From NCBI GenBank assembly GCA_934457145.1, contig CAKSHP010000002.1:62001-126000 (forward strand): DNA of 64,000 bases, written 5' to 3'. Below are positions 1 to 8,784 of this stretch, one piece after another. Source of the DNA: an uncultured Clostridia bacterium (lineage in GTDB: Bacteria; Bacillota; Clostridia; UBA1381; UMGS1253). A model generated the notes under the pieces. That model saw only the letters and a program-made list of their open reading frames with translations, was not told the DNA's origin and made no database searches. Position numbers and translations under genes: made by a program. Every line of letters starts with the position of its first letter. The first letter of the stretch is position 1.

Positions 1-1071
1 CGCTGGAACCGTGAAAAAAATATAAAAACAGCAGAAAGTAAGCAGAAGGTGGTTGATCGTCTTTTTGAGGATTTGGTTAAACCGGAAAGTGACACTGAAG
101 AAATTCATTTTGAGTTTGAAACAGAGCAGATGTCGGGAAACGACTGCCTTTTATGCGAAAATATAGGCATGGCATTTGGAATAAAAAAGATATTTGAAAA
201 TGTGAATATAGATATAAAACGAGGCGAGAGAGTGTTTTTGTTGGGTGAGAACGGATGCGGAAAAACAACGCTCTTTAAAATTATAACTCAGCAGTTAAAA
301 CCGCTTTCGGGTTTTGTGAAACTCGGAACAAACGTTAGTATAGGGTATTATGATCAGCAGCAGGAAAACCTGGATGAAAGAAAAACAGTGTTTGACGAAA
401 TTTATGATTCATATCCGGATTTGGGCGTTACTAAAATAAGAAATGCGCTTGCGGCATTTTTATTTAAAGGCGATGATGTTTTTAAACAAATATCAACTCT
501 TTCCGGAGGCGAAAAGGCAAAGGTTTCGCTGCTAAAGCTAATGCTTTCCAAAGCAAATCTTCTTTTGCTTGACGAACCTACAAACCATCTTGACATACGT
601 TCAAGAGAGGCTTTGGAAAAAGCTGTTTTAAATTACGGCGGAACAGTGTTTGCAATATCGCATGACCGTTATTTTATAAACAAGCTTTCAAACAGAATTT
701 TGTATATGCAAAAAGAAGGTTTAAAACAGTATAACGGAAATTATGACTATTTTACGGAAAAGTTTAAGGACTCTGATGAGAAAGCAGAGGTTAAAACGAA
801 AAATGACAGCCGCAGCGAATATAAAAAGCAAAAGGAGAAAGAATCTCTTTTGCGAAAGAAAAAAAATCGCATGCAAAAAATTGAGGCTGAAATTGAAAAA
901 ACGGAAGATAAAGTTTTAAAACTGCAAACGCTTCTGGAAACGGAAGAATATGCAACTGACTATATAAAAGCGCAGCAGACTGCCGAACAAATTGAAAAAT
1001 TAAACAGCGTGGCACTTGAAATGTATGAAGAATATGATAATTTGTCAGAAGAGATAAATAGTTTACAATAA
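1..1071 (+). CDS. ABC-F family ATP-binding protein, C-terminal part (cut by window edge)
   Basis: The frame is open from base 1, so the first ABC domain lies outside the window. What remains is the interdomain linker followed by the second nucleotide-binding domain, with Walker A GENGCGKTT, signature LSGGEKAK and Walker B LLLLDEPTNHLD. The switch region ISHDRYF follows, and then a charged coiled-coil C-terminal extension ending in LSEEINSLQ. ABC-F proteins are soluble, lack membrane domains and act on ribosomes (translation factors or antibiotic-resistance proteins). The linker with paired basic helices is typical of the family. Subfamily cannot be assigned without the N-terminal half. Two hairpins follow the stop codon, the second a good intrinsic terminator. 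Confidence 0.93.
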   Translation, partial: RWNREKNIKTAESKQKVVDRLFEDLVKPESDTEEIHFEFETEQMSGNDCLLCENIGMAFGIKKIFENVNIDIKRGERVFLLGENGCGKTTLFKIITQQLKPLSGFVKLGTNVSIGYYDQQQENLDERKTVFDEIYDSYPDLGVTKIRNALAAFLFKGDDVFKQISTLSGGEKAKVSLLKLMLSKANLLLLDEPTNHLDIRSREALEKAVLNYGGTVFAISHDRYFINKLSNRILYMQKEGLKQYNGNYDYFTEKFKDSDEKAEVKTKNDSRSEYKKQKEKESLLRKKKNRMQKIEAEIEKTEDKVLKLQTLLETEEYATDYIKAQQTAEQIEKLNSVALEMYEEYDNLSEEINSLQ

Positions 1072-1146
1072 TTGTTTTTTGTAAACTATTTATAAAAATT
1101 AAAACTAACAGCGCATATATCGTGAAAGAAAGTGATATATGCGCTG
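1056..1146 (+). terminator. Two successive hairpins ending the ABC-F gene
   Basis: Hairpin 1 has a 13-bp stem (1056-1068 with 1079-1091, core AGTTTACAA/TTGTAAACT) and carries the TAA stop codon at its loop edge. Hairpin 2 pairs CAGCGCATATATC (1109-1121) with GATATATGCGCTG (1134-1146) over a 12-nt loop and is followed by CTGTTTTA, so it is the likely rho-independent terminator. Nothing else is recognisable before the VanZ remnant. Confidence 0.75.
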
Positions 1147-1177
1147 CTGTTTTATACGTAAATTATGTAAAAGGTTG

Positions 1178-1657
1178 TTATATGAAAGCATTAATCAGTG
1201 AAAGAAAAAAGAAAGCCATCATAATAATTGATACTGCGGTTGCCGATGTTTTAAATATTTTATTTGTTTTAGCTTTATTTTTTAGCACTCTACATCGTTC
1301 CTAATGTGTTTGTGATAATATCTGTTATATCGCTTGCGCCGAGCTTGAAAATATACTGGAGCAGTTCAAACATAAAACTGATAAAAAGCCTGATAAAAGT
1401 ATATTTTTATTGCTAACGCCAAACATTTTTAAATATATGCCCAGGGGCGCAAAAATCAAAACATTTAAAATTGCTTCAACAATGGGAATATCGCCTTCAT
1501 ACACATTTTTATAATAAAACGGAATAACATTTAATTTCCTGACTTTGTGAATACCGGAAACAGAAAAACTCAGTCTGAATATAATTATCCAAACTAACAG
1601 TATAATATATATACAAAATAATGCATTTAGCCAAATATCATTCTTTGATTTTTTCAT
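1178..1657 (-). pseudogene. VanZ-family membrane protein remnant with frame disruptions
   Basis: The first frame starts at an ATG with a CGGAG ribosome binding site and reads a VanZ-like N-terminus: a membrane segment, then LNVIPFYY and ILNVLIFAPLGIYL. It ends at 1325 in an out-of-family serine-rich tail. In the neighbouring frame the family core resumes (FELLQYIFKLGASDITD, then NTLG). Restoring it needs one extra T in the T5 tract around 1383-1387. That frame then stops near 1300. A third frame gives a plausible VanZ tail (VLKNKAKTNKIF plus a hydrophobic helix) ending at 1178-1180. At least two lesions therefore separate pieces of one gene. VanZ proteins are small membrane proteins, some linked to teicoplanin resistance; function here is probably lost. 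A sequencing error could explain the first lesion but hardly both. Confidence 0.75.
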
Positions 1658-1727
1658 AGTTTAACTCCGTTTAAACTTAACACGATTATAGCATATATTA
1701 CACAGTAAATCAATACCGCATGCAAAA

Positions 1728-3410
1728 CTATTTAAAAACTCTGTATATTCTGCATCCAACCTCGCCTAAGTCGTCATACAATAAAACGTAATTTGAAAAG
1801 CCTGTTATTTTTAAAACGTTATCAAATATTGCGTCGGCGTCTTTGTATTTTTTTATGCTTAATATAAATTCATTGGAATTTTTAATTTTTTGATCGTCTA
1901 AATAGTCCAGCTGATTTTCGTTTAAGATTAAACTTTCGCTGTAGACTGAAAATTCAGGCATGCTTTGGATATGGTTAAATATGCTGTCACCAATGTAAAC
2001 GAATTTGTCACGCTGATATGTTTTGGCAATGCTGATATATTTATTATAGTTTTTATATAAAAATTTTGGACAGTTAAGAATCAGTCCGTTGACGCAAATA
2101 ATAATTGCAAAAAAAGTCAGTGTGCGTTTTAAAATTATTTTGTTTTTTAATATTGCATCTGCGGAAAGCATAAACGAAAGGCAAATAACCGTCAGGATAC
2201 ACATTATATATCTTATATAACTGCCGTCCTCCAATACCGGAGAAATTGCTGCAACTATGCATACGTATATAACAATTGTTGAATTTAATACAAACACGCA
2301 CCAAAAATCCCTGTAGTTTTTTGTTTTGATGCAGTTTACTAAAGATAAAAGCATTAAAACAGCGAGCATTAAGGCAATATGAAAAAAAGAGATTGAAAAT
2401 GAATATCCGATTGATTCAAAATATTTCGGCAGCCTTTGTAAAAATCCGATTGTGTGAACACTTTTTACGCCCCTGTATGAAAAAAAGATATCGTTTATGC
2501 AAAAGGGGTATAATACAATTCCCGCAGCCACTGATTTTAAATAACACGATAAATAAGAAAAGGCTTCAGTTTTTCCGTTTTCTTTTAGCAGAAAAATAAA
2601 TGTAAAGAAAAAAATGGTAGCAGCGACAATGCAAAAATAGTATTGAGTTAAAAATCCGAGAAGTATAATTATGAAAAGACGTTTTTTTATATCTTTTGTT
2701 ATGTGCAGATTATTTTTAATAATTACGGCGTGAATTAAAATAAAGCGCAGTACAAAAAAGGTAAGCATGCCATACATTCTTTGAAACATTACCGTAGACA
2801 CCGCTCCCATAGAGAAGCCGTAAAAAATAAGGGCAGGTATTATAAGGTGATTTTTCTTTGCCGTTTTAAAAATTTTTATAATTGTTATAAGGCTTAATAT
2901 CATAAACGAAAGATTTATGATAAAAATAATATATTTTGAAAAACGATTAAAAAACAGTATTGAAACCGTATGGACAAAAAAATAAAAAAGGGGAGGATGG
3001 ATATCGCGGGACTGATTATAGTAAACCATTTTATAATTTAAAATATCGTTTTTTTGAATTGAGAGATATTGCTTTGCTTCGGTATTTGTTTTCCAGACGG
3101 GTTTTTGCATATTATGAATATCCGAAAGAATTTTTTCTTTTTCCGCTTTTTCAAATATAAAGTATTTGTTGAAGTTTTTAAGAGTTTCAAAAAAATTATT
3201 TTTGACAATATCTTTTATAATAAATGTATTAAGCTCATCGGCGGTGCCGTAAGGTCTGAAAACGTTATCATATGCATAGTTGGAAGAACCGTAAGAAAAC
3301 ATTTCATCTTCGTGAAAGCCTTCTTTTTTTGATATGAAAAACATCATAATAAAGCAAATAAGCGCTATAACTGCAACATATAAAAAATTTGTCTTCAAAA
3401 AATTTTTCAT
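1728..3410 (-). CDS. Polytopic membrane protein, GT-C type (GT39/ArnT-like) glycosyltransferase
   Basis: This 560-residue protein has roughly ten hydrophobic segments, beginning with an N-terminal signal anchor. Soon after the first helix comes FHEDEMFSYG, and near residue 140 the motif DIHPPLFYFFVH. The acidic E/D-DE motif in the first external loop followed by D-x-HPPL is the hallmark of lipid-phosphate-sugar-dependent GT-C glycosyltransferases such as the GT39, ArnT and PMT types. The soluble C-terminal region (about residues 460-560) lacks recognisable motifs. The start is supported by CGGAGC six bases upstream. Donor and acceptor cannot be told from sequence. The gene stands alone between the VanZ remnant and the recombinase, so context does not help. 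Confidence 0.72.
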   Translation of the reverse strand: MKNFLKTNFLYVAVIALICFIMMFFISKKEGFHEDEMFSYGSSNYAYDNVFRPYGTADELNTFIIKDIVKNNFFETLKNFNKYFIFEKAEKEKILSDIHNMQKPVWKTNTEAKQYLSIQKNDILNYKMVYYNQSRDIHPPLFYFFVHTVSILFFNRFSKYIIFIINLSFMILSLITIIKIFKTAKKNHLIIPALIFYGFSMGAVSTVMFQRMYGMLTFFVLRFILIHAVIIKNNLHITKDIKKRLFIIILLGFLTQYYFCIVAATIFFFTFIFLLKENGKTEAFSYLSCYLKSVAAGIVLYPFCINDIFFSYRGVKSVHTIGFLQRLPKYFESIGYSFSISFFHIALMLAVLMLLSLVNCIKTKNYRDFWCVFVLNSTIVIYVCIVAAISPVLEDGSYIRYIMCILTVICLSFMLSADAILKNKIILKRTLTFFAIIICVNGLILNCPKFLYKNYNKYISIAKTYQRDKFVYIGDSIFNHIQSMPEFSVYSESLILNENQLDYLDDQKIKNSNEFILSIKKYKDADAIFDNVLKITGFSNYVLLYDDLGEVGCRIYRVFK

Positions 3411-3482
3411 GATATGCTCCGTTTCATTTTTTGACGTTTATTAATTATATTGCTGCAAGAAAAAAAAATAATACCCGAATTT

Positions 3483-4589
3483 TTAATTTTCAGGTACTAT
3501 TTTGTGAGCATCCATAACTTCTTTTTTCGCTTTTTGACTGTATTTAGCATAGAATTTATGTGTTACTTCGATATTTTTATGCCCCATAAGTTCGGCAACC
3601 ATTTTAATATCTATTCCGTCTTCTAAAAGCTGACAGGCAAATGTTCGCCTGAGGGCGTGAGGTCTGGTTTTATCGGGGTCAAAAATTCCTGCCATATTAC
3701 AGTATTTTTTTAGATTTAATTCAACTGCGGCAATTGTCAGACGTTTTTTATTTCTGCCGATAAAAAGTGCGTCTTTATCGATTGCGTCAATTTTCTTGCG
3801 CTGTTCGACATAGTTTTTCAGTTCTTCGCACACTTGGGGAGGCATAAAAATTTCCTGTTCGTCACCGCCTTTTCTTGTAACGATAAAAGTGTTTGAATAG
3901 TTGTCAAAATATAATTTACTTAAATTTAAATTAACAAGCTCACTCACGCGGACACCGGTTCCCAAATATGTTACATACATTGCTATATCCCGCTGACGCC
4001 GTTTTTTGTACTCGGTTAAATCTCTGCCTTCAAACTGTGAAATTTTAGTGGTATCGCCATCGGGAATTTCGCACTTCCCGTCAAATAAAATATTTAAAAA
4101 GCGTACGGTTTCTTGAGTTGTGAGCGGTTTTTTGATTTTTTGTTTTAAATCGGCGGTAGTTACCTTGTCGGTCACGTTTTGCGGCAGCTTGTCTATTCTG
4201 TATAAATAGCAAAACAAACCTCTGACTGCTGAAAGCTTGCGGTTTATGCCGTATGCAGAGTTTGTCACAAGCCTCTTTCTTTCTTTTCCGTCGGCAGATG
4301 TGAGCGTGATTTCATATTCTTTAAGATATGATTTAAAATGCACAAAGTCTTCGGCGGTAACTTTTTTTAAATGTTCTATGTCAAAGTCGGAAATCAGGTT
4401 AACGTTTTGAAAACGATAAAGTTTTAAAAAGCGTAAAAACGTGGCGATATCGATGCTGTATCCAAGCTGTGTGCTGACGCTTTCTCCGCTGTAGTCTTCT
4501 TCTATGTATGAAAAAACAAAATCGGGCAGCTCGCTGAGGCGCTGTTTTAAATAATTCCGTTTTGAAAGATTTGACGTTTTTTGAGCCAT
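3483..4589 (-). CDS. Tyrosine recombinase, XerS-like
   Basis: The 368-residue protein has a SAM-like core-binding N-terminal domain (about 1-150) and a catalytic domain (about 165-360). The catalytic residues are visible: Arg in GTGVRVSELVNL, the HALRR box, His in ELMGHKN and the nucleophile Tyr in THKFYAKYS. The length and an N-terminus of the type KRNYLKQRLSELPDFVFSYI resemble XerS, the single-recombinase version of XerCD used for chromosome dimer resolution in streptococci and lactococci. No phage or integrative-element genes flank it, which favours a housekeeping role. The start is supported by GAAGGG seven bases upstream. It could instead be a stray integrase. Confidence is high for the family and moderate for the XerS assignment. 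Confidence 0.85.
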   Translation of the reverse strand: MAQKTSNLSKRNYLKQRLSELPDFVFSYIEEDYSGESVSTQLGYSIDIATFLRFLKLYRFQNVNLISDFDIEHLKKVTAEDFVHFKSYLKEYEITLTSADGKERKRLVTNSAYGINRKLSAVRGLFCYLYRIDKLPQNVTDKVTTADLKQKIKKPLTTQETVRFLNILFDGKCEIPDGDTTKISQFEGRDLTEYKKRRQRDIAMYVTYLGTGVRVSELVNLNLSKLYFDNYSNTFIVTRKGGDEQEIFMPPQVCEELKNYVEQRKKIDAIDKDALFIGRNKKRLTIAAVELNLKKYCNMAGIFDPDKTRPHALRRTFACQLLEDGIDIKMVAELMGHKNIEVTHKFYAKYSQKAKKEVMDAHKIVPEN

Positions 4590-4641
4590 GTTTATCCCTT
4601 CTTAAAAAAACAAAAATGTATATTTTCTTTGAAAAATGAGA

Positions 4642-4683
4642 AAATCAAGACTGTAAAGTGTTTGCGCTTTACAGTCTTGATTT
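4642..4683 (-). terminator. Intrinsic terminator of the HAD gene (perfect 17-bp stem)
   Basis: Bases 4642-4658 pair perfectly with 4667-4683 over an 8-nt loop. The stem lies directly after the stop codon of the HAD gene and upstream of the recombinase gene, and the minus-strand 3' flank is T-rich (CTCATTTTTC). It is largely symmetrical, so it could work in both directions. Confidence 0.85.
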
Positions 4684-4684
4684 A

Positions 4685-5689
4685 TTAATCATTGTCCACA
4701 AAATCTAAAACTGAATTAAAAATATATGTTGCATTCATTTTTTCAAAATATGGTCTTGATTTTTCTTTATTAGCGCCGGTAAGTACCGCACAAAAATCAA
4801 AACCTGCTGCCTGTGCCGCCAGTATATCGCTTCCGGCATCGCCGACAATTAATGTTTTCTTTATAATATTTTTATCATAATCACCGTTATATATTTTTAA
4901 AACATCATAATCAATTCCGAGCGCTGCCTGTAGAAATATATAGGGGTTCGGCTTTGTGAGAGTGGCGGTAATGCCATGGGATTTTAATGTTTTTTCTGCC
5001 TTTATAACATAATCATAGCTAACATTGTGCTCTTTATCAAATTTATCTAAAATGTTCCACTTTGAAAACGGAGTTGTTATTTCAATTCCGTTTCTCCCGG
5101 TGCCGTAAGCAATGCGTTTGTTTTTTGAAAGAGTATTCAAAAAGGCAGTAAAGGTTTTTAATTCGAACATAGGTTCTTCCAAATCCATAACGCCCATATG
5201 GTTGTCCGTTCCGAAATACCATTTCTGAAAAACTTCGGCAATCTTATTCCAAAGTTCGCCTTCACGCATGCAGTATTCAGACGGTTTACCAAGCGCAATT
5301 GCAGCATTTACGGCAATTTTTTCATAGTCATTTAAAATATTGTCGCTTATTTTTTCAAGCACGGCATAAACATCATCAGGATTTTTGCTTTGAGCGGTTA
5401 CATTTGCGCAAAACATAACATATGCCAAATCCCAGTTCAAATTAATGCCCTTGTTTTTTAAAAGAACAATTGCTTTATCATTTAAAAATATGTGCTTTCT
5501 TATCATATGTCTGTTTTTAAAAACAGACTCCAAATGCAGCGGCCGCGAACCGAAGTATTTATTACTGTTTAAAAGTTCATACACCGTGAGTGCGGCGGCG
5601 TCCCAATATCCTTGTTCGGAAGTCATAACACCGTCCATATCAAAAACAATAAGATCGTATTTATCCAAAAAGCTTTTTAATTGTCCCAT
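4685..5689 (-). CDS. HAD superfamily hydrolase (phosphatase-like)
   Basis: The protein shows HAD motif I as DLIVFDMDGVM near residue 15, motif II as AYGTGRN, the motif III lysine in TKPNPY and motif IV as VGDAGSDILAAQAAG. An unusually large helical cap of about 150 residues sits between motifs I and II, making it (334 residues) longer than typical PGP/GPH phosphatases. These motifs predict an aspartyl-phosphate phosphotransferase, most likely a phosphatase acting on a small metabolite. The substrate cannot be read from the sequence. I chose the ATG at 5689 because AAGGGGG lies eight bases upstream; an in-frame TTG two codons earlier is too close to that site. Confidence 0.85.
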   Translation of the reverse strand: MGQLKSFLDKYDLIVFDMDGVMTSEQGYWDAAALTVYELLNSNKYFGSRPLHLESVFKNRHMIRKHIFLNDKAIVLLKNKGINLNWDLAYVMFCANVTAQSKNPDDVYAVLEKISDNILNDYEKIAVNAAIALGKPSEYCMREGELWNKIAEVFQKWYFGTDNHMGVMDLEEPMFELKTFTAFLNTLSKNKRIAYGTGRNGIEITTPFSKWNILDKFDKEHNVSYDYVIKAEKTLKSHGITATLTKPNPYIFLQAALGIDYDVLKIYNGDYDKNIIKKTLIVGDAGSDILAAQAAGFDFCAVLTGANKEKSRPYFEKMNATYIFNSVLDFVDND

Positions 5690-5846
5690 TAACAAATCCC
5701 CCTTGAATTAAAACGCATGGATATTTTATTAACCATGTTAGTTATTATAGCATGTTTTTTAACTTTTATCAACATTTTTTGAAATTTTATTCCGAATTTG
5801 ATGAAAAAGCGCAATAAACATTAAAAAAACGGTAAAAATATAGTTG

Positions 5847-5875
5847 TTGCAAAAAGTTAAAGTATGTGGTAAAAT
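5847..5875 (+). promoter_or_regulatory. SigA-type promoter for rnr
   Basis: TTGCAA (5847-5852) and TAAAAT (5870-5875) are separated by exactly 17 bases, 35 bases before the rnr start codon. The rest of the 5690-5910 intergenic stretch is AT-rich with no further clear structure. Confidence 0.6.
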
Positions 5876-5910
5876 TAAGTAAGCGATAATTAAAGAGGTA
5901 AGATCATTTT

Positions 5911-8136
5911 ATGACAAAAAAAGAAAAACTTTTAAAATTTATAAAAAGCAAGGAATATAAACCTATGACGGCGGAAGAGATAAAAGTGAGCCTTGATGTT
6001 TCAAAAAAAGATGAGGCTTTGTTTTATGAAACGCTTTTTTCGCTTGAAAACGAAGCAAAAATTATAAAAAATAAAAAGAAACGATACAAAGCTGCTCCGG
6101 AAAATACTGTGAGCGGAGTTATTCATCTGGTTAAAACGGGGGCATTTGCCGAATGTGAAAACGAGGAGATTTTTATTCCTGCTTTTGATTTAAACGGTGC
6201 ATTTGAAAAAGATACTGTGTCGATTGTAAAAACAAAGCCTGAAAAAGACGATAAACGCGCAGAGGGCAGGATTGTGCGCGTTATGAAAAGGGGCATGAAA
6301 ACAATCATCGGAAAGTATATAAATATTTGCGGAATTTGCAGTTTTGAAGCATTTGATATGCGTTTGCCCGTAAGTGAATTTATACTTTCAAAAAAAGATA
6401 CAAAAGACCTTTCAAGCGGAGATTTAATCGAAGCGAAAATAACAAAATACCCTTCGGGCGGTTCGGCGATGCATTTGAATTTTGAAAAACTGATTGCAAA
6501 ATGCGGAGAATACGGTGCAGACACAGCCTGTCTTTTAAATATATATAACATTCCGCATGTTTTTTCGCATGAGGTTTTAAAAGAGGCAAAAAAAATAAAA
6601 GAAACTATTTCGGAAAAAGAGATAAAAAACAGACAGGATTTTAGAAATTTAAATGTTATAACAATTGACGGAGCAGACTCAAAGGATTTAGACGACGCTG
6701 TGTATGTAACAAAAAAGGACGGAATATATAACCTTCAGGTGCACATTGCAGATGTGTCTTACTATGTTAAATATAAATCCGAAATTGACAAAGAGGCGCA
6801 AAAAAGGACTACAAGCGTTTATTTTCCGGACAGAGTTGTGCCGATGCTTCCGGAAAAACTGTCAAACGGAATTTGTTCTTTAAATCCGGGAGCCGACAGA
6901 CTCACTCTTTCTGTTGTGATGAATATTGATAAAGACGGCGACTTTATAGATTATAAAATTGTTAAAGGTGTTATACGTTCGCATTACCGCATGGTATACT
7001 CAGACGTGAGCGCTGTTATAGAAAAAACGGCAGGCAATGAAACGCTTGAAAAATATAAAGATATTTCAAAAATGCTGGGTACAATGGCAGAGCTTTGCAA
7101 CATTTTAAAGAAAAGGCGCATGCGTCAGGGATATATAAATTTTAATGTCCCGGAAATAAAATTTGAATTAAATGAGCAGGGCAAGGCAGTAAATGTGTTT
7201 AAATACAAAGCGGGAATTGCAAATGAAATTATAGAACAGTTTATGCTCATGGCAAACGAAGCGGTTGCAAAATTCGGACAAAAGCATAAATTGCCTTTTG
7301 TCTACAGAGTGCATGAACAGCCCGACAGCGAAAAAGAAAAAAACTTAAGAGATATTTTGTATTTTTACGGCGTGCATATAAACGAAGAAAAACTTACACC
7401 TGTTTTGGTTGCCAAGGCCGTAAACAAACTTAAAGAAAATGAAAATTTCTATGCGATAAGCTCGTGTGTTTTAAAATGTATGTCAAAGGCGCGCTATGAT
7501 TTTGAAAATCTCGGGCATTTCGGACTTGGCTGCGATAATTATCTTCATTTTACTTCGCCGATAAGACGATACCCGGATTTGCAGGTGCATAGAGTTATAA
7601 ATGAATTTTTAAATAAGAATTCAGATCAAAAAGAATTAAACGAGTTATCCGCATTTTCTGCGCGCGCGGCAAAGTTTTCAAGCGAAGGTGAGCTTCGCGC
7701 TGTTGAGGCGGAGCGAGAAGCCGATAAAATTAAAGCATGTGAATACATGCACGACTTTATAGGGGATGTTTTTGAAGGTGTAATTTCATCGGTTACCGAT
7801 TTCGGGCTGTTTGTTTCGCTTGAAAATGCAATAGAGGGTTTTGTTTCAATGACATATCTTAAAGATGACTATTATGTGTATGAGAAAAACTTTTACAGGT
7901 TAAGAGGCAAACATACAAACAAAACTTATGCTCTCGGCGACAAAATAAAAGTTAAACTCGAAACTGCCGATGTGTCGCGAAGAAGAATTGATTTTTCAAT
8001 TGAAGAAAACACAAATAAAGAAAACACGAAAACTTATTTAAAGAAATCAAAACGGATTATTAAAGATAAAAAATTAAATGGCAGCAAAAAAAGGATTATG
8101 CGAAAAAAGGGACTGAAAAAGCATAAAAGAAGATAA
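5911..8136 (+). CDS. rnr: Ribonuclease R
   Basis: This 741-residue 3'-5' exoribonuclease has the standard RNase R order: an N-terminal winged-helix segment (residues 1-65), OB/cold-shock domains (about 68-220), the RNB catalytic domain with the metal-binding cluster IDGADSKDLDDAV (about 250), and a C-terminal S1 domain (GVISSVTDFGLFVSLENAIEG, about 625-710). A lysine/arginine-rich tail follows, as is usual for RNase R. It degrades structured RNA processively. In many Clostridia and Bacilli rnr sits beside smpB and secG; here it is followed only by a small unknown gene 20 bases downstream, so the usual tmRNA-related neighbourhood is broken. Confidence 0.96.
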   Translation: MTKKEKLLKFIKSKEYKPMTAEEIKVSLDVSKKDEALFYETLFSLENEAKIIKNKKKRYKAAPENTVSGVIHLVKTGAFAECENEEIFIPAFDLNGAFEKDTVSIVKTKPEKDDKRAEGRIVRVMKRGMKTIIGKYINICGICSFEAFDMRLPVSEFILSKKDTKDLSSGDLIEAKITKYPSGGSAMHLNFEKLIAKCGEYGADTACLLNIYNIPHVFSHEVLKEAKKIKETISEKEIKNRQDFRNLNVITIDGADSKDLDDAVYVTKKDGIYNLQVHIADVSYYVKYKSEIDKEAQKRTTSVYFPDRVVPMLPEKLSNGICSLNPGADRLTLSVVMNIDKDGDFIDYKIVKGVIRSHYRMVYSDVSAVIEKTAGNETLEKYKDISKMLGTMAELCNILKKRRMRQGYINFNVPEIKFELNEQGKAVNVFKYKAGIANEIIEQFMLMANEAVAKFGQKHKLPFVYRVHEQPDSEKEKNLRDILYFYGVHINEEKLTPVLVAKAVNKLKENENFYAISSCVLKCMSKARYDFENLGHFGLGCDNYLHFTSPIRRYPDLQVHRVINEFLNKNSDQKELNELSAFSARAAKFSSEGELRAVEAEREADKIKACEYMHDFIGDVFEGVISSVTDFGLFVSLENAIEGFVSMTYLKDDYYVYEKNFYRLRGKHTNKTYALGDKIKVKLETADVSRRRIDFSIEENTNKENTKTYLKKSKRIIKDKKLNGSKKRIMRKKGLKKHKRR

Positions 8137-8156
8137 ATAAAAAGGGGAACGAGTAT

Positions 8157-8699
8157 ATGAAAGATACCGAAATTGAAAAGATAAAACAATGTATAGAACA
8201 AAAAAGCCTTTGTGCAATAAACCGTGACATGATAGATGAACTGACAACATATTGTTTTCCGCTTGCATTAAGTGACAGGCTTGTGCTTTTGGCGAATGTT
8301 TATGACTTTAGTATCGACGGATACAAAATAATGCGCACACAGGACATTACCGAAGTTTTTTGCGATGATGCAGAAGAATTTAATGAAATGATAATACGAA
8401 AAGAGGGAGTGCTTGACGATTTTAATCCAAAAATTATTGACGTGAAAAATCTGAAAAACGTTTTTGACTATTTTTTGAAAAGCGGCCAGAGCATTATTGT
8501 ACAGTGTGAGGGATATGACGAAAGCTTGTTTTATGTAGGCAAAATTGGTGCGGTGCTGAAAAACGAAATAGAATTAAAAACTTTTGACGGCTGCGGCGTG
8601 TGGGATAAAAAATCAACAAAAATTGCGTATAACAAGATTACATGCGTTTCATACGGCAGTAGATATGTGACGGTATTGTCAAAATATTTGTCACAATAA
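8157..8699 (+). CDS. Conserved hypothetical protein downstream of rnr
   Basis: I do not recognise a family. The 180-residue protein is soluble, with no signal peptide or membrane helix. Its N-terminal 110 residues look alpha/beta (acidic, with a segment FSIDGYKIMRTQDITEVFCD). The C-terminal 60 residues read as a string of beta strands (FYVGKIGAVLKNEIELKTFD, KITCVSYGSRYVTVLSKYL), resembling a small SH3/Sm-like barrel. A GGGG-containing ribosome binding site and a 20-base gap to rnr make co-transcription likely. A strong terminator follows. A role connected with RNA is possible from context only. Confidence 0.7.
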   Translation: MKDTEIEKIKQCIEQKSLCAINRDMIDELTTYCFPLALSDRLVLLANVYDFSIDGYKIMRTQDITEVFCDDAEEFNEMIIRKEGVLDDFNPKIIDVKNLKNVFDYFLKSGQSIIVQCEGYDESLFYVGKIGAVLKNEIELKTFDGCGVWDKKSTKIAYNKITCVSYGSRYVTVLSKYLSQ

Positions 8700-8729
8700 A
8701 AAGTTTTAGCGTATTTTCTATGTAATAAA

Positions 8730-8752
8730 AAAGTGCGGCAAAGCCGCACTTT
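8730..8752. terminator. Bidirectional terminator between the rnr unit and mscL
   Basis: AAGTGCGGC (8731-8739) pairs with GCCGCACTT (8743-8751) over a 3-base AAA loop, with an A-run before and a short T-run after the stem. It lies between convergent genes and can serve both. Confidence 0.85.
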
Positions 8753-8784
8753 ATGTGATTTTTATAAAACGTTTGAAGAAAAAT

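Noticed and set aside
1122..1304. Plus-strand frame of 60 codons after the ABC-F gene
   Set aside because: It begins inside a terminator hairpin, has no ribosome binding site and lies opposite the VanZ remnant.
3483..4589. Possible integrated element around the tyrosine recombinase
   Set aside because: No excisionase, phage or plasmid genes, att repeats or tRNA target are visible, so a mobile element cannot be supported.
6123..6551. 142-codon antisense frame in rnr
   Set aside because: It is fully inside a strong coding gene, has no binding site and shows serine/phenylalanine-rich antisense composition.
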